From Streptomyces sp. NBC_00190 (GTDB taxonomy: Bacteria; Actinomycetota; Actinomycetes; Streptomycetales; Streptomycetaceae), in contig NZ_CP108131.1 in assembly GCF_036203305.1 (NCBI RefSeq), forward strand, positions 2,790,001 through 2,854,000: a stretch of DNA of 64,000 nt, in the 5' to 3' direction. Positions 14,487 through 21,876 of this stretch are shown in pieces (within the stretch, counting starts at the first letter, position 1; each line of letters starts with the position of its first letter). Both the position numbers and the translations under genes were made by a program. The notes below the pieces were generated by a model. The model ran no database searches. It had not been told where the DNA came from and was given only the letters and a program-made list of their open reading frames with translations.

Positions 14487-15896
14487 TTATGCATTCCGCT
14501 GCCCACATAGGCGAAGGAGCGCCTGCACGAGCGGCTTGTGCCGATTGTGCCGGTATCCCTGGGGATACTCCATGTTAAATTCGACTTCGAGCGACTTACG
14601 GCGGTCCACGGGGGCGATGGCGAGCGGCCGGCGACACCGTGCGTAGATGTTCCCGCCGTTCGGATTGCCCAGGATCTCCACGTCCGCGAAGTATTTCGAC
14701 AGCAGGGCGCGCAGGGTCTCTGGGGTGTTGAATTTCTGCATGGTCCACACCCCGCTGCGGAACGTCGCGGCGAAGCCGTTCTCGTCCAGGAACTCCAGGG
14801 CTCGCCGGTAGTTGCCGTTGTTCCGGTGCTTGCGGCCTGCGAGCTTCCGTTCGACGGAGCCGAGGGAGCGCGTGCCGGTGTAGAAAACGCCCGAGGCGTT
14901 GAGCAGCGAGTTGCAGGAGGCGATGACGTGCTCTTCGAACTCCAGCGAGGTGACGGAGTTCAGGACGCTGTCGAGGACGACGACGTCGTAGAGGCCGTTG
15001 GCCTGGACGTCTCGTTGGAGGTCCCGGATGTGGGACACGGTCGCCGCGATGTCGAGCGCGTTCTTCTTGCCGGAGGCTTTCACGTGGGGCTCGTACCAGT
15101 GGGCGTCGTGCCCCTGTTCCTTGAGGCGCTTGATGTACGCCGCTTCGCCGGCGCCGAAGTCGACGATGCGCTGCCCCCGCTTGATTTCGGGCAGCACGTA
15201 GCGTTCGTAGGTGGTGGACTTGTGGGAGTCCCCCTCGTCGCCGCCGAGGCGGTGCATCTGGCACCAGTGTTGGTTGTACGCCTTGATGCCGAGTTGGGTG
15301 TAGTCGTAGACGCCGTAGTCGCCTTCCAACCATTCGATGAGTTCGTCGGCCTCCTGTACGGACACGCGGTAGCACAGCACCGGGTATTTCAGGTCGTGCC
15401 CCACGACTGCGTAGTCGTTGTTGAGGATGACGCGGCCGGCGGAGTCGGCAACGATCGAGCCCCAGGGCCCGTACCTGGTGACGAGGCGACGGATCTCTTC
15501 CTGGACGGCAGCGTTGCCGCGCGCCACGACGGCGATGTCCTGGGGCTGGATCCACTCCCACCCGTGGACGTCGTCGGCTGCGACAGGGGCACGGACCCGA
15601 GAGCCGTCGGTTTCCACAGAGTTGTGGAGGAGGTTGAACTGGACCTCGTCGTGTGTGGTCACGTGCTTGCCCAGCAGGAGGGCAGGCACGGTCTGTTCAC
15701 CGTTGGCCTTGAGGCTCTTGGTGCGCTGGTGGCCAGCGATGAGGATGCCGTTGCCGTTGACGATGACGGGCTTGACGCAACCGAACAAGGCGAGGCTCTG
15801 CTTGAGGCGTTCGAAGGCGTCCTCGGACAGGCGCCGCGGGTTGTAGGGAGCGGGCTTGAGTCCGGCCAGGGGGAAGTCCGCGACGAACTCAGGCAT
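14487..15896 (-). CDS. ParB-fold / class I methyltransferase fusion protein
   Basis: The 469-residue product joins two domains. Residues 1-100 are ParB/Srx-like (PLAGLKPAPYNPRRL, then a GHQR motif at 55-58). Residues 230-430 are a Rossmann-type SAM methyltransferase: motif I VDFGAGEA at 245-252, an acidic Glu269 after the second strand, and VVLDSVLN at 306-313 where DNA adenine or cytosine methylases would carry DPPY or PC. The target is therefore unlikely to be settled as simple N6-adenine. I chose the ATG at 15896, which overlaps the stop of the upstream ParB-fold gene; longer frames upstream are shadows. A role in modifying phage DNA or a small nucleotide is inference. Confidence 0.8.
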   Translation of the reverse strand: MPEFVADFPLAGLKPAPYNPRRLSEDAFERLKQSLALFGCVKPVIVNGNGILIAGHQRTKSLKANGEQTVPALLLGKHVTTHDEVQFNLLHNSVETDGSRVRAPVAADDVHGWEWIQPQDIAVVARGNAAVQEEIRRLVTRYGPWGSIVADSAGRVILNNDYAVVGHDLKYPVLCYRVSVQEADELIEWLEGDYGVYDYTQLGIKAYNQHWCQMHRLGGDEGDSHKSTTYERYVLPEIKRGQRIVDFGAGEAAYIKRLKEQGHDAHWYEPHVKASGKKNALDIAATVSHIRDLQRDVQANGLYDVVVLDSVLNSVTSLEFEEHVIASCNSLLNASGVFYTGTRSLGSVERKLAGRKHRNNGNYRRALEFLDENGFAATFRSGVWTMQKFNTPETLRALLSKYFADVEILGNPNGGNIYARCRRPLAIAPVDRRKSLEVEFNMEYPQGYRHNRHKPLVQALLRLCGQRNA

Positions 15897-16557
15897 CGGC
15901 GGCCTCCTGGTCGTCGCCGGCGGCCCCGGTGTCGAGGAGGTAGTGGCCGAAGCCGGAGTCGGTGCCGCGCCGCTCGTAGTACGCGTTGTGGGCCGTGTTG
16001 AGGCGTTCGACCTCGTCCGCGGTGATCTGGACCCGGGTGGTGCCCCACTGGATGAAGCCCCACTGGAGGTGCTCGTCCTTGATTTTCTCCCCCTCACCGG
16101 CGATGGTCTCGGCGGGGAGGACCGCGGGCAGGGAGGCGTCGAGGAGCTCGTCGAGCGCCGTCTGGTCGTAGCCGGTGCCCTGGAGGTCCGGGAGTTCCTC
16201 GAGGATCTCGGCCAGCAGGGCCGAGTCGTAGCCGGCGAGGTCCGAGGTCCGGTTGTCGACGACCACGATCCGGGTCGCAGCATCGTCGTCGACGTCGACC
16301 CACGTGGCCGCGATGTTCTCCCACCCGAGCTCGACGGCAGCCTGGAAGGTGTGGTTGCCAGCGAGGATCTCGCCGGGGCGCCCGGTGTGGGTGCCCCGGT
16401 TGACGACGATGGCCTTGTACTGGCCGTTGACCGTCAGCGATTCGCGGATGGAGACGAGGTCGCCGTTCCTGGGGTTGCGGTGGAACGGCGTGAGGTCGGC
16501 GACGGGCACCGCCAAGGGCAGCAGCTCGTCGGGGATGTTGGGTGGCGTGGCGTTCAC
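15889..16557 (-). CDS. ParB/Srx-like nucleotide-binding domain protein
   Basis: The 222-residue protein starts at a GTG at 16557 with AGAGGGA upstream. Residues 15-100 follow the ParB N-terminal pattern: ADLTPFHRNPRNGDLVSI, then ILAGNHTFQAA with a GNHT box at 67-70 in place of the usual GxRR, then a stretch of acidic residues (VDVDDDAATR). There is no HTH or dimerisation domain, so it is not a classical partition protein. Its 3' end overlaps the ParB-methyltransferase gene by eight bases, so the two are co-translated and probably work together. Proteins with this fold can be NTPases or kinases; the substrate here is unknown. Confidence 0.78.
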   Translation of the reverse strand: MNATPPNIPDELLPLAVPVADLTPFHRNPRNGDLVSIRESLTVNGQYKAIVVNRGTHTGRPGEILAGNHTFQAAVELGWENIAATWVDVDDDAATRIVVVDNRTSDLAGYDSALLAEILEELPDLQGTGYDQTALDELLDASLPAVLPAETIAGEGEKIKDEHLQWGFIQWGTTRVQITADEVERLNTAHNAYYERRGTDSGFGHYLLDTGAAGDDQEAADA

Positions 16558-16615
16558 GGGCGTCCCTCTTGTAGGCCGTTCCCCGCGCCCTACAGACACT
16601 CACTCTAACCAGGCT

Positions 16616-18217
16616 CTAGCCAGACCGTTCGACTAGGTATTGCCGAAGTTCGGTGGACAAGCCGGCCTCCTCGGTGAAGAACCTCGTCGCCCCAGCCTGC
16701 TCCACATGGTCATGGAACTTTTCCAGGGTGCGTTCCATCGACAACCCTCTGAATTCAGCGAGGCACTGGTGCAGTTTGTTGGCAAACTCCACGACCACCC
16801 ACCCGCCACAGTCAGCGGCGATGTAGTCAAACAGCCAATCCACCTCATACTGAGATAGCCGGATGAACCAATCAAAAAAGCGCATTCCCTGTTTCGCGCG
16901 TACCAATCCGCCGACCATTACGCGAGCCAGCGATGCCCATCCCGTTTGGTCGATATGGCGCGCCAGGCCTACTGTCACAGCCCGGCTACCGTCAGACCGG
17001 ATTACGGCACTCGCCACCGGGAAACTGTCAAAGCGGTCGGATTCGTGCACCGCCATCAACACCGATCGGACCGAGTCAAGTTCATGCGCATGCCGGAGTA
17101 AGGATGCCAACAGAATGTCAGAGAGGGAGGTAGGAAGAACATCCCTCCCAAATTGAAGCTGCGCCCCTTCACCCACGGTACGCTGGCTCCATTTTCCGAA
17201 GAGGTAGGAGAGTTCATACCCCGATACACGAGCAACCACCACCTCCAGGAATCTATCGAGCTCCTCCGAATGCCGTTTAAGCAGGTCAGCACCAAAGGCC
17301 TCAACGTCTTCAATCGGTCGAAATTTCGCAACTTCCGTAAAGAATTCCCTACTCAACCTCTTGCGTTTATAATCTTCCAGCCACCGGTAGGTGTGGATGA
17401 GGTCTGCGTAGGAGCGAGTCCTTCCAGCATCACTGAGTTCAAGGGACACACCTACGGAGTTCTCCGCAACAATCAATGCTTCCAGTTGCTCCTGAAATGC
17501 CATCAGGGGGACTTGATCCCCTACCCCAGACAGCTCCTTCGCTAGCTCCTCCTCCAAGCGGAGAACTTGACTCTTGAGTTCTCTGCTACGCCCCTCCGCT
17601 TCTTCTCTTTGCCCCTGAACAACTCGAAGGTCATCCCTAAGTCGGGCAACCTCCTCCCTCAAGCGATCATATTCACTCGCCGCATGCTCCGGGTCCCCAT
17701 TCCAGCGTGCGGCGACACCTCGTGAACCAACTTCCGCAACCCAATCGATTCGCGCTTGCTCGAACTCGGAGGACAGGTCGGAAATCTGCTGTTCCCTCTT
17801 TTCCAGAAGATCATGCAACGCTTCGATTTGCCTCCGCGCCATTTTGACCGTCCTCTGCGATCGCAGCAGATCCTCCCGAAGCGACTCCAGCTCGAACTCT
17901 CCCGGATTCGTAACCTGCAACGCCCGCAACCGCTGCTGACGGATCGCCTCTTTGACCTGCTCCTGCACGGGAGACTCTCGATGCTCTTGGACCTCCATCA
18001 GCAAACGATCAATGAATGCCTGGGGAGGCAACCTCTTCCCGCTTAGGTAGCGAGAGACGGCCGACTTGTCGAGGTGGACGCGGTGCGCGTAGGCAGCCTG
18101 AGACACGCCCAGAGTGTTGAACAGCCCTGTCAACACGTTGCCTAGGGCCGCAACTTCCGGGATCGAGCCGCGCTCCATGGCTGCCGATGCCGTCTCGTTC
18201 CTGGCCAGTTCGCTCAC
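16616..18217 (-). CDS. Large HTH / coiled-coil protein with unknown C-terminal domain (533 aa)
   Basis: Residues 25-65 form an XRE-like helix-turn-helix (LGVSQAAYAHRVHLDKSAVSR, then YLSGKRLPP). Residues 105-230 are a long coiled coil rich in Glu, Arg, Leu and Gln. Residues 235-533 form a globular helical domain containing YADLIHTYRWLEDYKRK, LSYLFGKWSQR and CGGWVVVEFANKL, which I do not recognise. The GTG at 18217 has AGGGGG just upstream. The DNA is visibly AT-richer than the neighbouring phage genes, a sign of separate origin. It is divergent from a small membrane protein gene at 18332. A simple repressor would not need the large C-terminal domain, so a sensor/effector role is possible. Confidence 0.78.
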   Translation of the reverse strand: MSELARNETASAAMERGSIPEVAALGNVLTGLFNTLGVSQAAYAHRVHLDKSAVSRYLSGKRLPPQAFIDRLLMEVQEHRESPVQEQVKEAIRQQRLRALQVTNPGEFELESLREDLLRSQRTVKMARRQIEALHDLLEKREQQISDLSSEFEQARIDWVAEVGSRGVAARWNGDPEHAASEYDRLREEVARLRDDLRVVQGQREEAEGRSRELKSQVLRLEEELAKELSGVGDQVPLMAFQEQLEALIVAENSVGVSLELSDAGRTRSYADLIHTYRWLEDYKRKRLSREFFTEVAKFRPIEDVEAFGADLLKRHSEELDRFLEVVVARVSGYELSYLFGKWSQRTVGEGAQLQFGRDVLPTSLSDILLASLLRHAHELDSVRSVLMAVHESDRFDSFPVASAVIRSDGSRAVTVGLARHIDQTGWASLARVMVGGLVRAKQGMRFFDWFIRLSQYEVDWLFDYIAADCGGWVVVEFANKLHQCLAEFRGLSMERTLEKFHDHVEQAGATRFFTEEAGLSTELRQYLVERSG

Positions 18218-18331
18218 GACGCGCCCCCTGCACGTTGACAACCTCTCGGCAACGCAGTGCCTGTTTCGCAACGTACCGGATGCCCGCAGGCTCGACGTCA
18301 TCGATCGGACTACTGAAGGGACACACTCGAA

Positions 18332-18553
18332 ATGCCAGCCCGATGGACCGGCCTTCTTGCTCAAGCGCGTTGGATGCAACGCATGTTCATCGTCCTGATC
18401 GCCCTCATCCCGGTGACCCTTGTGACGCTGGCGTTTACGCCGGCGTTGCTGCTGCTCCCCTTCTTCTCCTCACGACACCCTGTCCCGGAGCGCATGGTCA
18501 GGCAGCTGGCAACCTGGACTAGGGCTCTGCTGCTGGCGAGCAGAGAGCGATAG
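18332..18553 (+). CDS. Small membrane protein divergent from the HTH protein
   Basis: The ATG at 18332 has GAAGGGA about ten bases upstream and opens 73 codons. A hydrophobic hairpin (about residues 17-45, FIVLIALIPVTLVTLAF then ALLLLPFF) is followed by a basic helical tail with two RxL stretches ending LLASRER. The gene shares a 114-bp intergenic region with the 533-aa HTH protein and ends two bases before a strong terminator palindrome. Both facts support it being real. It could be a small toxin-like membrane protein controlled by the HTH protein, or a holin-like protein; neither is shown. Confidence 0.55.
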   Translation: MPARWTGLLAQARWMQRMFIVLIALIPVTLVTLAFTPALLLLPFFSSRHPVPERMVRQLATWTRALLLASRER

Positions 18554-18554
18554 C

Positions 18555-18590
18555 CGTGGAGGCCGATACCCCGGGGTGTCGGCCTCCACG
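18555..18590. terminator. Near-perfect 36-bp palindrome, bidirectional terminator
   Basis: The sequence folds into an 18-bp stem with one T/G mismatch (arms beginning CGTGGAGGCCGA and ending TCGGCCTCCACG). It lies exactly between the convergent stops at 18553 and 18595 and should end transcripts from both sides. Confidence 0.75.
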
Positions 18591-18594
18591 TACG

Positions 18595-18720
18595 TCAGCG
18601 GTTGTTGCAGCGACACATCCCGGACGGGAGGCACCAGGAGTCGCAGGCCTTGCACCAGATGGCGCCGGGTACGGGCGGCTTGCGTTGGGTGGTACGGGCA
18701 GGCTGCTGCGGGTCGTTCAT
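18595..18720 (-). CDS. 41-residue cysteine-rich small protein
   Basis: The frame encodes a basic, Pro-rich N-terminal half (MNDPQQPARTTQRKPPVPGA) and a Cys-rich half, IWCKACDSWCLPSGMCRCNN, with five cysteines arranged CxxCxxxC...CxC. That suggests a small zinc-binding knuckle. The ATG overlaps the stop of the upstream gene (ATGA), so translation is coupled, and a strong terminator palindrome follows five bases after its stop. It is the last gene of the leftward early operon. Such tiny zinc proteins in phages often act as host- or phage-transcription modifiers, but the role here is unknown. Confidence 0.65.
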   Translation of the reverse strand: MNDPQQPARTTQRKPPVPGAIWCKACDSWCLPSGMCRCNNR

Positions 18721-18908
18721 GACGCTCGTTTCCTTGGTCGGCTACTGATGGCTTCATCGAGGGCAGCGAAGTTTCGCGGTCCTTCGGGATCGGGCTTCGC
18801 GGGCCGGAGTCTCGCGGGGAGTCGGTCTCGTTCGGCGAGAAGCCGGAGGTACAGCGGGTAGTCCGCGGGGTGGCCGCGGAAGTCCGGATCGACGGAACCG
18901 TCGTCCAC
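18717..18908 (-). CDS. Small hypothetical protein (63 aa)
   Basis: The GTG at 18908 is preceded by TAGGAG six bases away. The product is polar and charged with a repeated basic pattern (LLAERDRLPARLRPAKPD) and ends in PRKRAS. It has no membrane segment or cysteine. Its stop overlaps the start of the Cys-rich 41-aa gene. The leader directly upstream holds a perfect hairpin (18928-18954) that could control its expression. I do not recognise it. Confidence 0.6.
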   Translation of the reverse strand: MDDGSVDPDFRGHPADYPLYLRLLAERDRLPARLRPAKPDPEGPRNFAALDEAISSRPRKRAS

Positions 18909-18927
18909 GTGACGCTCCTAGTACGCG

Positions 18928-19114
18928 GAATCCGCCCCCTTGGGGGGCGGATTCACCACGGTCGTGAGGTAGTGGAGGGCAGCTCCCCGGTCTCGCTTGG
19001 GAGCGAGGACGGTGCCTGGCGGGCAGGGCGCGGGGGGTTGGCCACCCGCCAGGCACCGAGGAGTTGCCGCATGCCACGGCGTCGCTGGTCGGCGTCCTCG
19101 TACCGCCGACCAGC
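18928..19114. repeat. Cluster of three perfect inverted repeats in the early operon
   Basis: Within 187 bp there are three perfect hairpins: 12-bp arms at 18928-18939 and 18943-18954 with a 3-base loop; 13-bp arms at 19011-19023 and 19045-19057; and 10-bp arms at 19084-19093 and 19105-19114. A 39-codon minus-strand frame (18953-19072, starting MRQLLGAWRV) ends exactly at the first hairpin but has no ribosome site and is only a weak gene candidate. The region may encode a structured RNA, an attenuating leader for the genes at 18908 and 18720, or a replication-related site. Confidence 0.6.
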
Positions 19115-19125
19115 AAGTAGACACT

Positions 19126-19141
19126 AACACTACGCAGTGTT
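19126..19141. promoter_or_regulatory. Dyad AACACT-ACGC-AGTGTT, candidate operator
   Basis: The 6-bp inverted repeat is partly extended outward (8 of 9 bases per arm). It lies between the methyltransferase stop and the hairpin cluster, next to an AT-rich stretch. The same half-sites recur at 24832-24849 beside the integrase with a 2-base spacer, so both may bind the same element-encoded regulator. Confidence 0.4.
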
Positions 19142-19159
19142 GGTATCTATCTTTTGGTG

Positions 19160-19966
19160 TCAGAAGAGGCTGTCCTGAGATGCCTTCTGCCCTGACGCTG
19201 ACACTTGGGTGGTGCGGCGCCCCACCAGCTCAGGCAGTGGGCTGGCGGGAATCACGGTCACGACCGTGCTGACGCCCTTGAACCAGCGGTCCGGGAGCGG
19301 CGTGATGGTGCCACGGGCCTCGCGCACTCGACTGCGGAAGTCCAGCGCCTGTGCATTCGTACGGAAGGTGAGGCTCCCGAACATGACCGCCACGAGCCGT
19401 CCGCCGGGGCGCAACCAGCGCAGGGCGCGTTGGACGTGCTGGATGTCGAGCTGCCCGGCGAACGGCGGGTTCATCACCACACGGTCGTAGCGGGCGGACA
19501 CCCGGAGTGTGAGGAAGTCTGCGGTGATCACCTCCCGGGCGTAGCCCTTGTCGCGGATGACCTTCGCACGCCCCGGGTCCAGTTCGACACAATCGACTAC
19601 GCCCCCACGATTCGCGACCCGCTCGGCCATGGCGCCCGCACCGGCCGAAGGTTCAAGGACCTCGTGCCCGGCGCTCAGGTCGGCGAGGTCGAGGATCTCA
19701 TCGACCAGCGCAGCCGGCGTGGGGAAGTAGCCGCGCTCGGCGTCTGTGGTCACCTCCCCTTCGGCGAGCAGACCGGCGATGGCGTCAGCCGCGTTGATAG
19801 GAAAGACGTGGGCGCGCTTCCACCGGTCCCACTTTCCCCCGACTGCCGAGAGGGCGAGGTTCACGCGCTGGTACAGGCGGTCTGCGAGCTGGCCGCTGAG
19901 GTGCAGCGCCGACCCGTCGCAGCGGGCAGTTCGGATGACATCGAGCACGTCGGCGTCGAGTTTCAC
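19160..19966 (-). CDS. N6-adenine-type DNA methyltransferase
   Basis: The 268-residue protein has a helical N-terminal part (residues 1-75) and a SAM-dependent methyltransferase core: FPTPAALVDEIL before motif I, LEPSAGAGAMAE at 104-115, VELD at 127-130 and the catalytic motif IV MNPPF at 165-169. NPPF/Y with this order is typical of N6-adenine methylases. No restriction partner is adjacent, so it looks like an orphan phage methylase that protects phage DNA or marks sites. The GTG at 19966 overlaps the stop of the 112-aa gene (GTGA), making the two a coupled pair; a longer frame upstream is a shadow. Confidence 0.82.
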   Translation of the reverse strand: MKLDADVLDVIRTARCDGSALHLSGQLADRLYQRVNLALSAVGGKWDRWKRAHVFPINAADAIAGLLAEGEVTTDAERGYFPTPAALVDEILDLADLSAGHEVLEPSAGAGAMAERVANRGGVVDCVELDPGRAKVIRDKGYAREVITADFLTLRVSARYDRVVMNPPFAGQLDIQHVQRALRWLRPGGRLVAVMFGSLTFRTNAQALDFRSRVREARGTITPLPDRWFKGVSTVVTVIPASPLPELVGRRTTQVSASGQKASQDSLF

Positions 19967-20301
19967 GACCGGCCCCCGATCCCGGGCTCGCCGGTGGCGG
20001 CGCGCGCCTGGATCAGCTCGGTTTCGAGTTCGACGAGACGGGCCGCGACCATGAGCGCGAATCGCACGGAGACGGAACCACCAGCCGCGCGCAGGAGTTC
20101 GGCCGTGGCGGCACGGGTCAGATCGTCCGCCTCCTGAGCGACGTCGTCCCCCTGACCGGCGCGGGCGAGGACGAGGCGTCCGGCTGCGCGCTCGACGAGC
20201 TCCTGGGCTTCCGGGTCGTACTCCTTGAGGGCGTTGCCTGCCTCCACGGTCGAGAACAGGCACCGGTTGACGTTACGCATGCGGTGGATGTTGTTGATCA
20301 C
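19963..20301 (-). CDS. Hypothetical helical partner of the methyltransferase (112 aa)
   Basis: The GTG at 20301 has AAGGAG seven bases upstream. The product is almost wholly helical, with a central AQELVERAAGRLVLARAG and a C-terminal FALMVAARLVELETELIQ, and no catalytic motif. Its last codon overlaps the methyltransferase start, so one protein is made from each message in stoichiometric fashion. It could be a specificity or regulatory subunit, but this is only inferred from coupling. The terminator of the upstream parB gene lies in its leader, so it may depend on read-through or its own promoter. Confidence 0.68.
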   Translation of the reverse strand: MINNIHRMRNVNRCLFSTVEAGNALKEYDPEAQELVERAAGRLVLARAGQGDDVAQEADDLTRAATAELLRAAGGSVSVRFALMVAARLVELETELIQARAATGEPGIGGRS

Positions 20302-20318
20302 TGCGAGCTCCTTAAAGA

Positions 20319-20347
20319 GGGTGGGCGGCCTCGGGGGCCGCCCACCC
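20319..20347 (-). terminator. Terminator after the parB-like gene
   Basis: A perfect 12-bp stem (GGGTGGGCGGCC / GGCCGCCCACCC) with a 5-base loop follows the parB stop. On the minus strand it is followed by CTCTTT. It sits in the leader of the 112-aa gene and may attenuate that gene. Confidence 0.75.
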
Positions 20348-20359
20348 TGGGCTGGTCGA

Positions 20360-21484
20360 TCAGGCTGCGGTCTCGGTCGTCTGCGCGTCGACCGTCTCCG
20401 TGTCCGTGTCCGACTCCTCGTCGGCGACCTGCGGGGCGGCGGCGTCCTCCGGGTCGGAGGCCGCTCCCGCGTCGATGTCACCCTCCGGCTCGATGGCAGC
20501 CGCCATCAGGGCCTCCGCCTCGGCGGCGAGGTCAGGTGCCTCCGCCTCGGCGTTGACGATGATGTCGCTGGCTTCCGCGTGCGCCTTGGCCTGGCGGACC
20601 TGGAAGCGGGCGTCCGCCAGGAACTTGGCGGCACGGTCCAGCTGCTCGAGGCGCTGGCCGACCTCACCGGCGAGGAGCTTGGAGAGGTGCAGGGGGTCGG
20701 TCTTGGCGATGCCCTCCAGCAGGCCGCACAGCCGCTCGATCTCGTCGAGGGCGGTCTTGGTCTTGGCGGTCTCCTTCGTGCGGTCAGCCTTCTGCTCGGG
20801 GGTCATCTCCTCGACGGCGACCATGGACTCCTGGGTCGCCGCCTTCTCCTGCCTGCGCATGGCGTAGGCGATGTGGACGAGCTGGTTGTCGGTGACGTCG
20901 CCCTTCTTCCACTTCTCGAACACGCCCTTCTGGTTGTCCTTGGTCAGGGCGGCGATCTGCACGGCGGCCTGGGTGCCGATGTGGCCGAGGTTGACGGCGG
21001 CGGCAACCTCGGGCCGCAGGTTGAGGAGGGCGAGGCGCTGGTTGACGAACGGCACCGACTTCGAGACCTTCTTGGCGACGATCTGGACCGCCTCCTTGGG
21101 GTCGACGTTCGTCCCCTGCATGTCGAGGAGCTTCTTGAAGCCCTTGGCCTCTTCGAGGGGCAGCATGTCGGCGCGGTTGAGGTTCTCGACCATGGCCTTC
21201 TCGAAGGCGCTCGCGTCGTCGATGGCCCCGCCGTCGGCCCCGGTGATGATCCGGGCGTCAATGGTGATCTTGCCCGCGATCTCGTGGGCCCGGAAGCGGC
21301 GCTCTCCGGCGACGATCTCGTACCCGCCAGCCTCGCGCTTGCGGACGACGATCGGCTGGAGCAGGCCGTGCTCCTTGATCGAGTCGGCGAGCTCTTGGAG
21401 CTCGGTCTCGTCGAAGTGCTCGCGGGGCTGGCTCTCGTTGCGGTGGATCTGAGCGAGCTTCAGGCTGGTGTGCTTGGTGCCCAT
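20360..21484 (-). CDS. parB: ParB-family DNA-binding protein
   Basis: The 374-residue product has the ParB N-terminal domain (SLKLAQIHRNESQPREHFDE, ELQELADSIKEHGLLQPIVV, GERRFRAHEIAG box), a central HTH region (about residues 120-210, with VNQRLALLNL and AVNLGHIGTQAAVQIAAL), and an acidic low-complexity C-terminus rich in Ala, Glu and Asp. No ParA is next to it. In a prophage it could stabilise an extrachromosomal form or act as a nucleoid or transcription factor. The ATG at 21484 has GGAG upstream (TTGGAGAATCAA-ATG). It heads the early operon together with two very small genes. Confidence 0.85.
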   Translation of the reverse strand: MGTKHTSLKLAQIHRNESQPREHFDETELQELADSIKEHGLLQPIVVRKREAGGYEIVAGERRFRAHEIAGKITIDARIITGADGGAIDDASAFEKAMVENLNRADMLPLEEAKGFKKLLDMQGTNVDPKEAVQIVAKKVSKSVPFVNQRLALLNLRPEVAAAVNLGHIGTQAAVQIAALTKDNQKGVFEKWKKGDVTDNQLVHIAYAMRRQEKAATQESMVAVEEMTPEQKADRTKETAKTKTALDEIERLCGLLEGIAKTDPLHLSKLLAGEVGQRLEQLDRAAKFLADARFQVRQAKAHAEASDIIVNAEAEAPDLAAEAEALMAAAIEPEGDIDAGAASDPEDAAAPQVADEESDTDTETVDAQTTETAA

Positions 21485-21598
21485 TTGATTCTCCAAGAGG
21501 TCGTTCGGAGTGAGGTTTCCTCCCCGCTCCTTCCAGTTCTATTCTATATGCATTCTGAAGGTGGGTCCACATTCGGCTGAAAGTTTCTGCACGTCAAA

Positions 21599-21630
21599 GG
21601 CCCGGCGCGACCAGAAGGTCACGCCGGGCC
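21599..21630. terminator. Hairpin after the small gene at 21635
   Basis: A 14-bp stem with one mismatch (GGCCCGGCGCGACC / GGTCACGCCGGGCC) and a 4-base loop lies four bases after the stop at 21635. It should end or attenuate the transcript before parB, which then needs its own promoter in 21485-21598. Confidence 0.65.
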
Positions 21631-21634
21631 CGGT

Positions 21635-21823
21635 TCACTCTGCACTCCCGCAATCCCCAGAGCTCACGCGAGGTGGATCCTGGTGTCGACGAGGGATGGT
21701 CGATGGGGCAACGATCGCGAGGGCTCCGAGCAGTTCATGCGCCTCGTCGCCCCCGAGGTCTACGCACCGCTCGCCGCGCGACTCCCCCAGTCGCGCGAGC
21801 ACCCTCTCCAGTTCGACCGCCAC
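21635..21823 (-). CDS. Small hypothetical protein (62 aa)
   Basis: The GTG at 21823 is preceded by GGAGGGG six bases away, a strong ribosome site. The product starts with a helical stretch (VAVELERVLARLGESRGERC), followed by an acidic segment and a hydrophobic one (HELLGALAIVAPSTI), and a polar tail. Codon use fits a gene on this strand. It lies between a 33-aa Cys-rich gene and parB. No family was recognised. Confidence 0.55.
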   Translation of the reverse strand: MAVELERVLARLGESRGERCVDLGGDEAHELLGALAIVAPSTIPRRHQDPPRVSSGDCGSAE

Positions 21824-21876
21824 ACCGCACCCCTCCGTGTCGCACGTTCACTTCCCCCACCCTCCGGGCGCGGGAC

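Noticed and set aside
15897..16283. N-terminal extension of the ParB-methyltransferase frame
   Set aside because: The added residues are Ser/Thr/Arg/Pro-rich shadow of the ParB-like gene in another frame; the ATG at 15896 begins the real domain.
18919..19130. 70-codon minus-strand frame across the hairpin cluster
   Set aside because: No ribosome site, and three perfect inverted repeats lie inside it; the region is better explained as structured or regulatory DNA.
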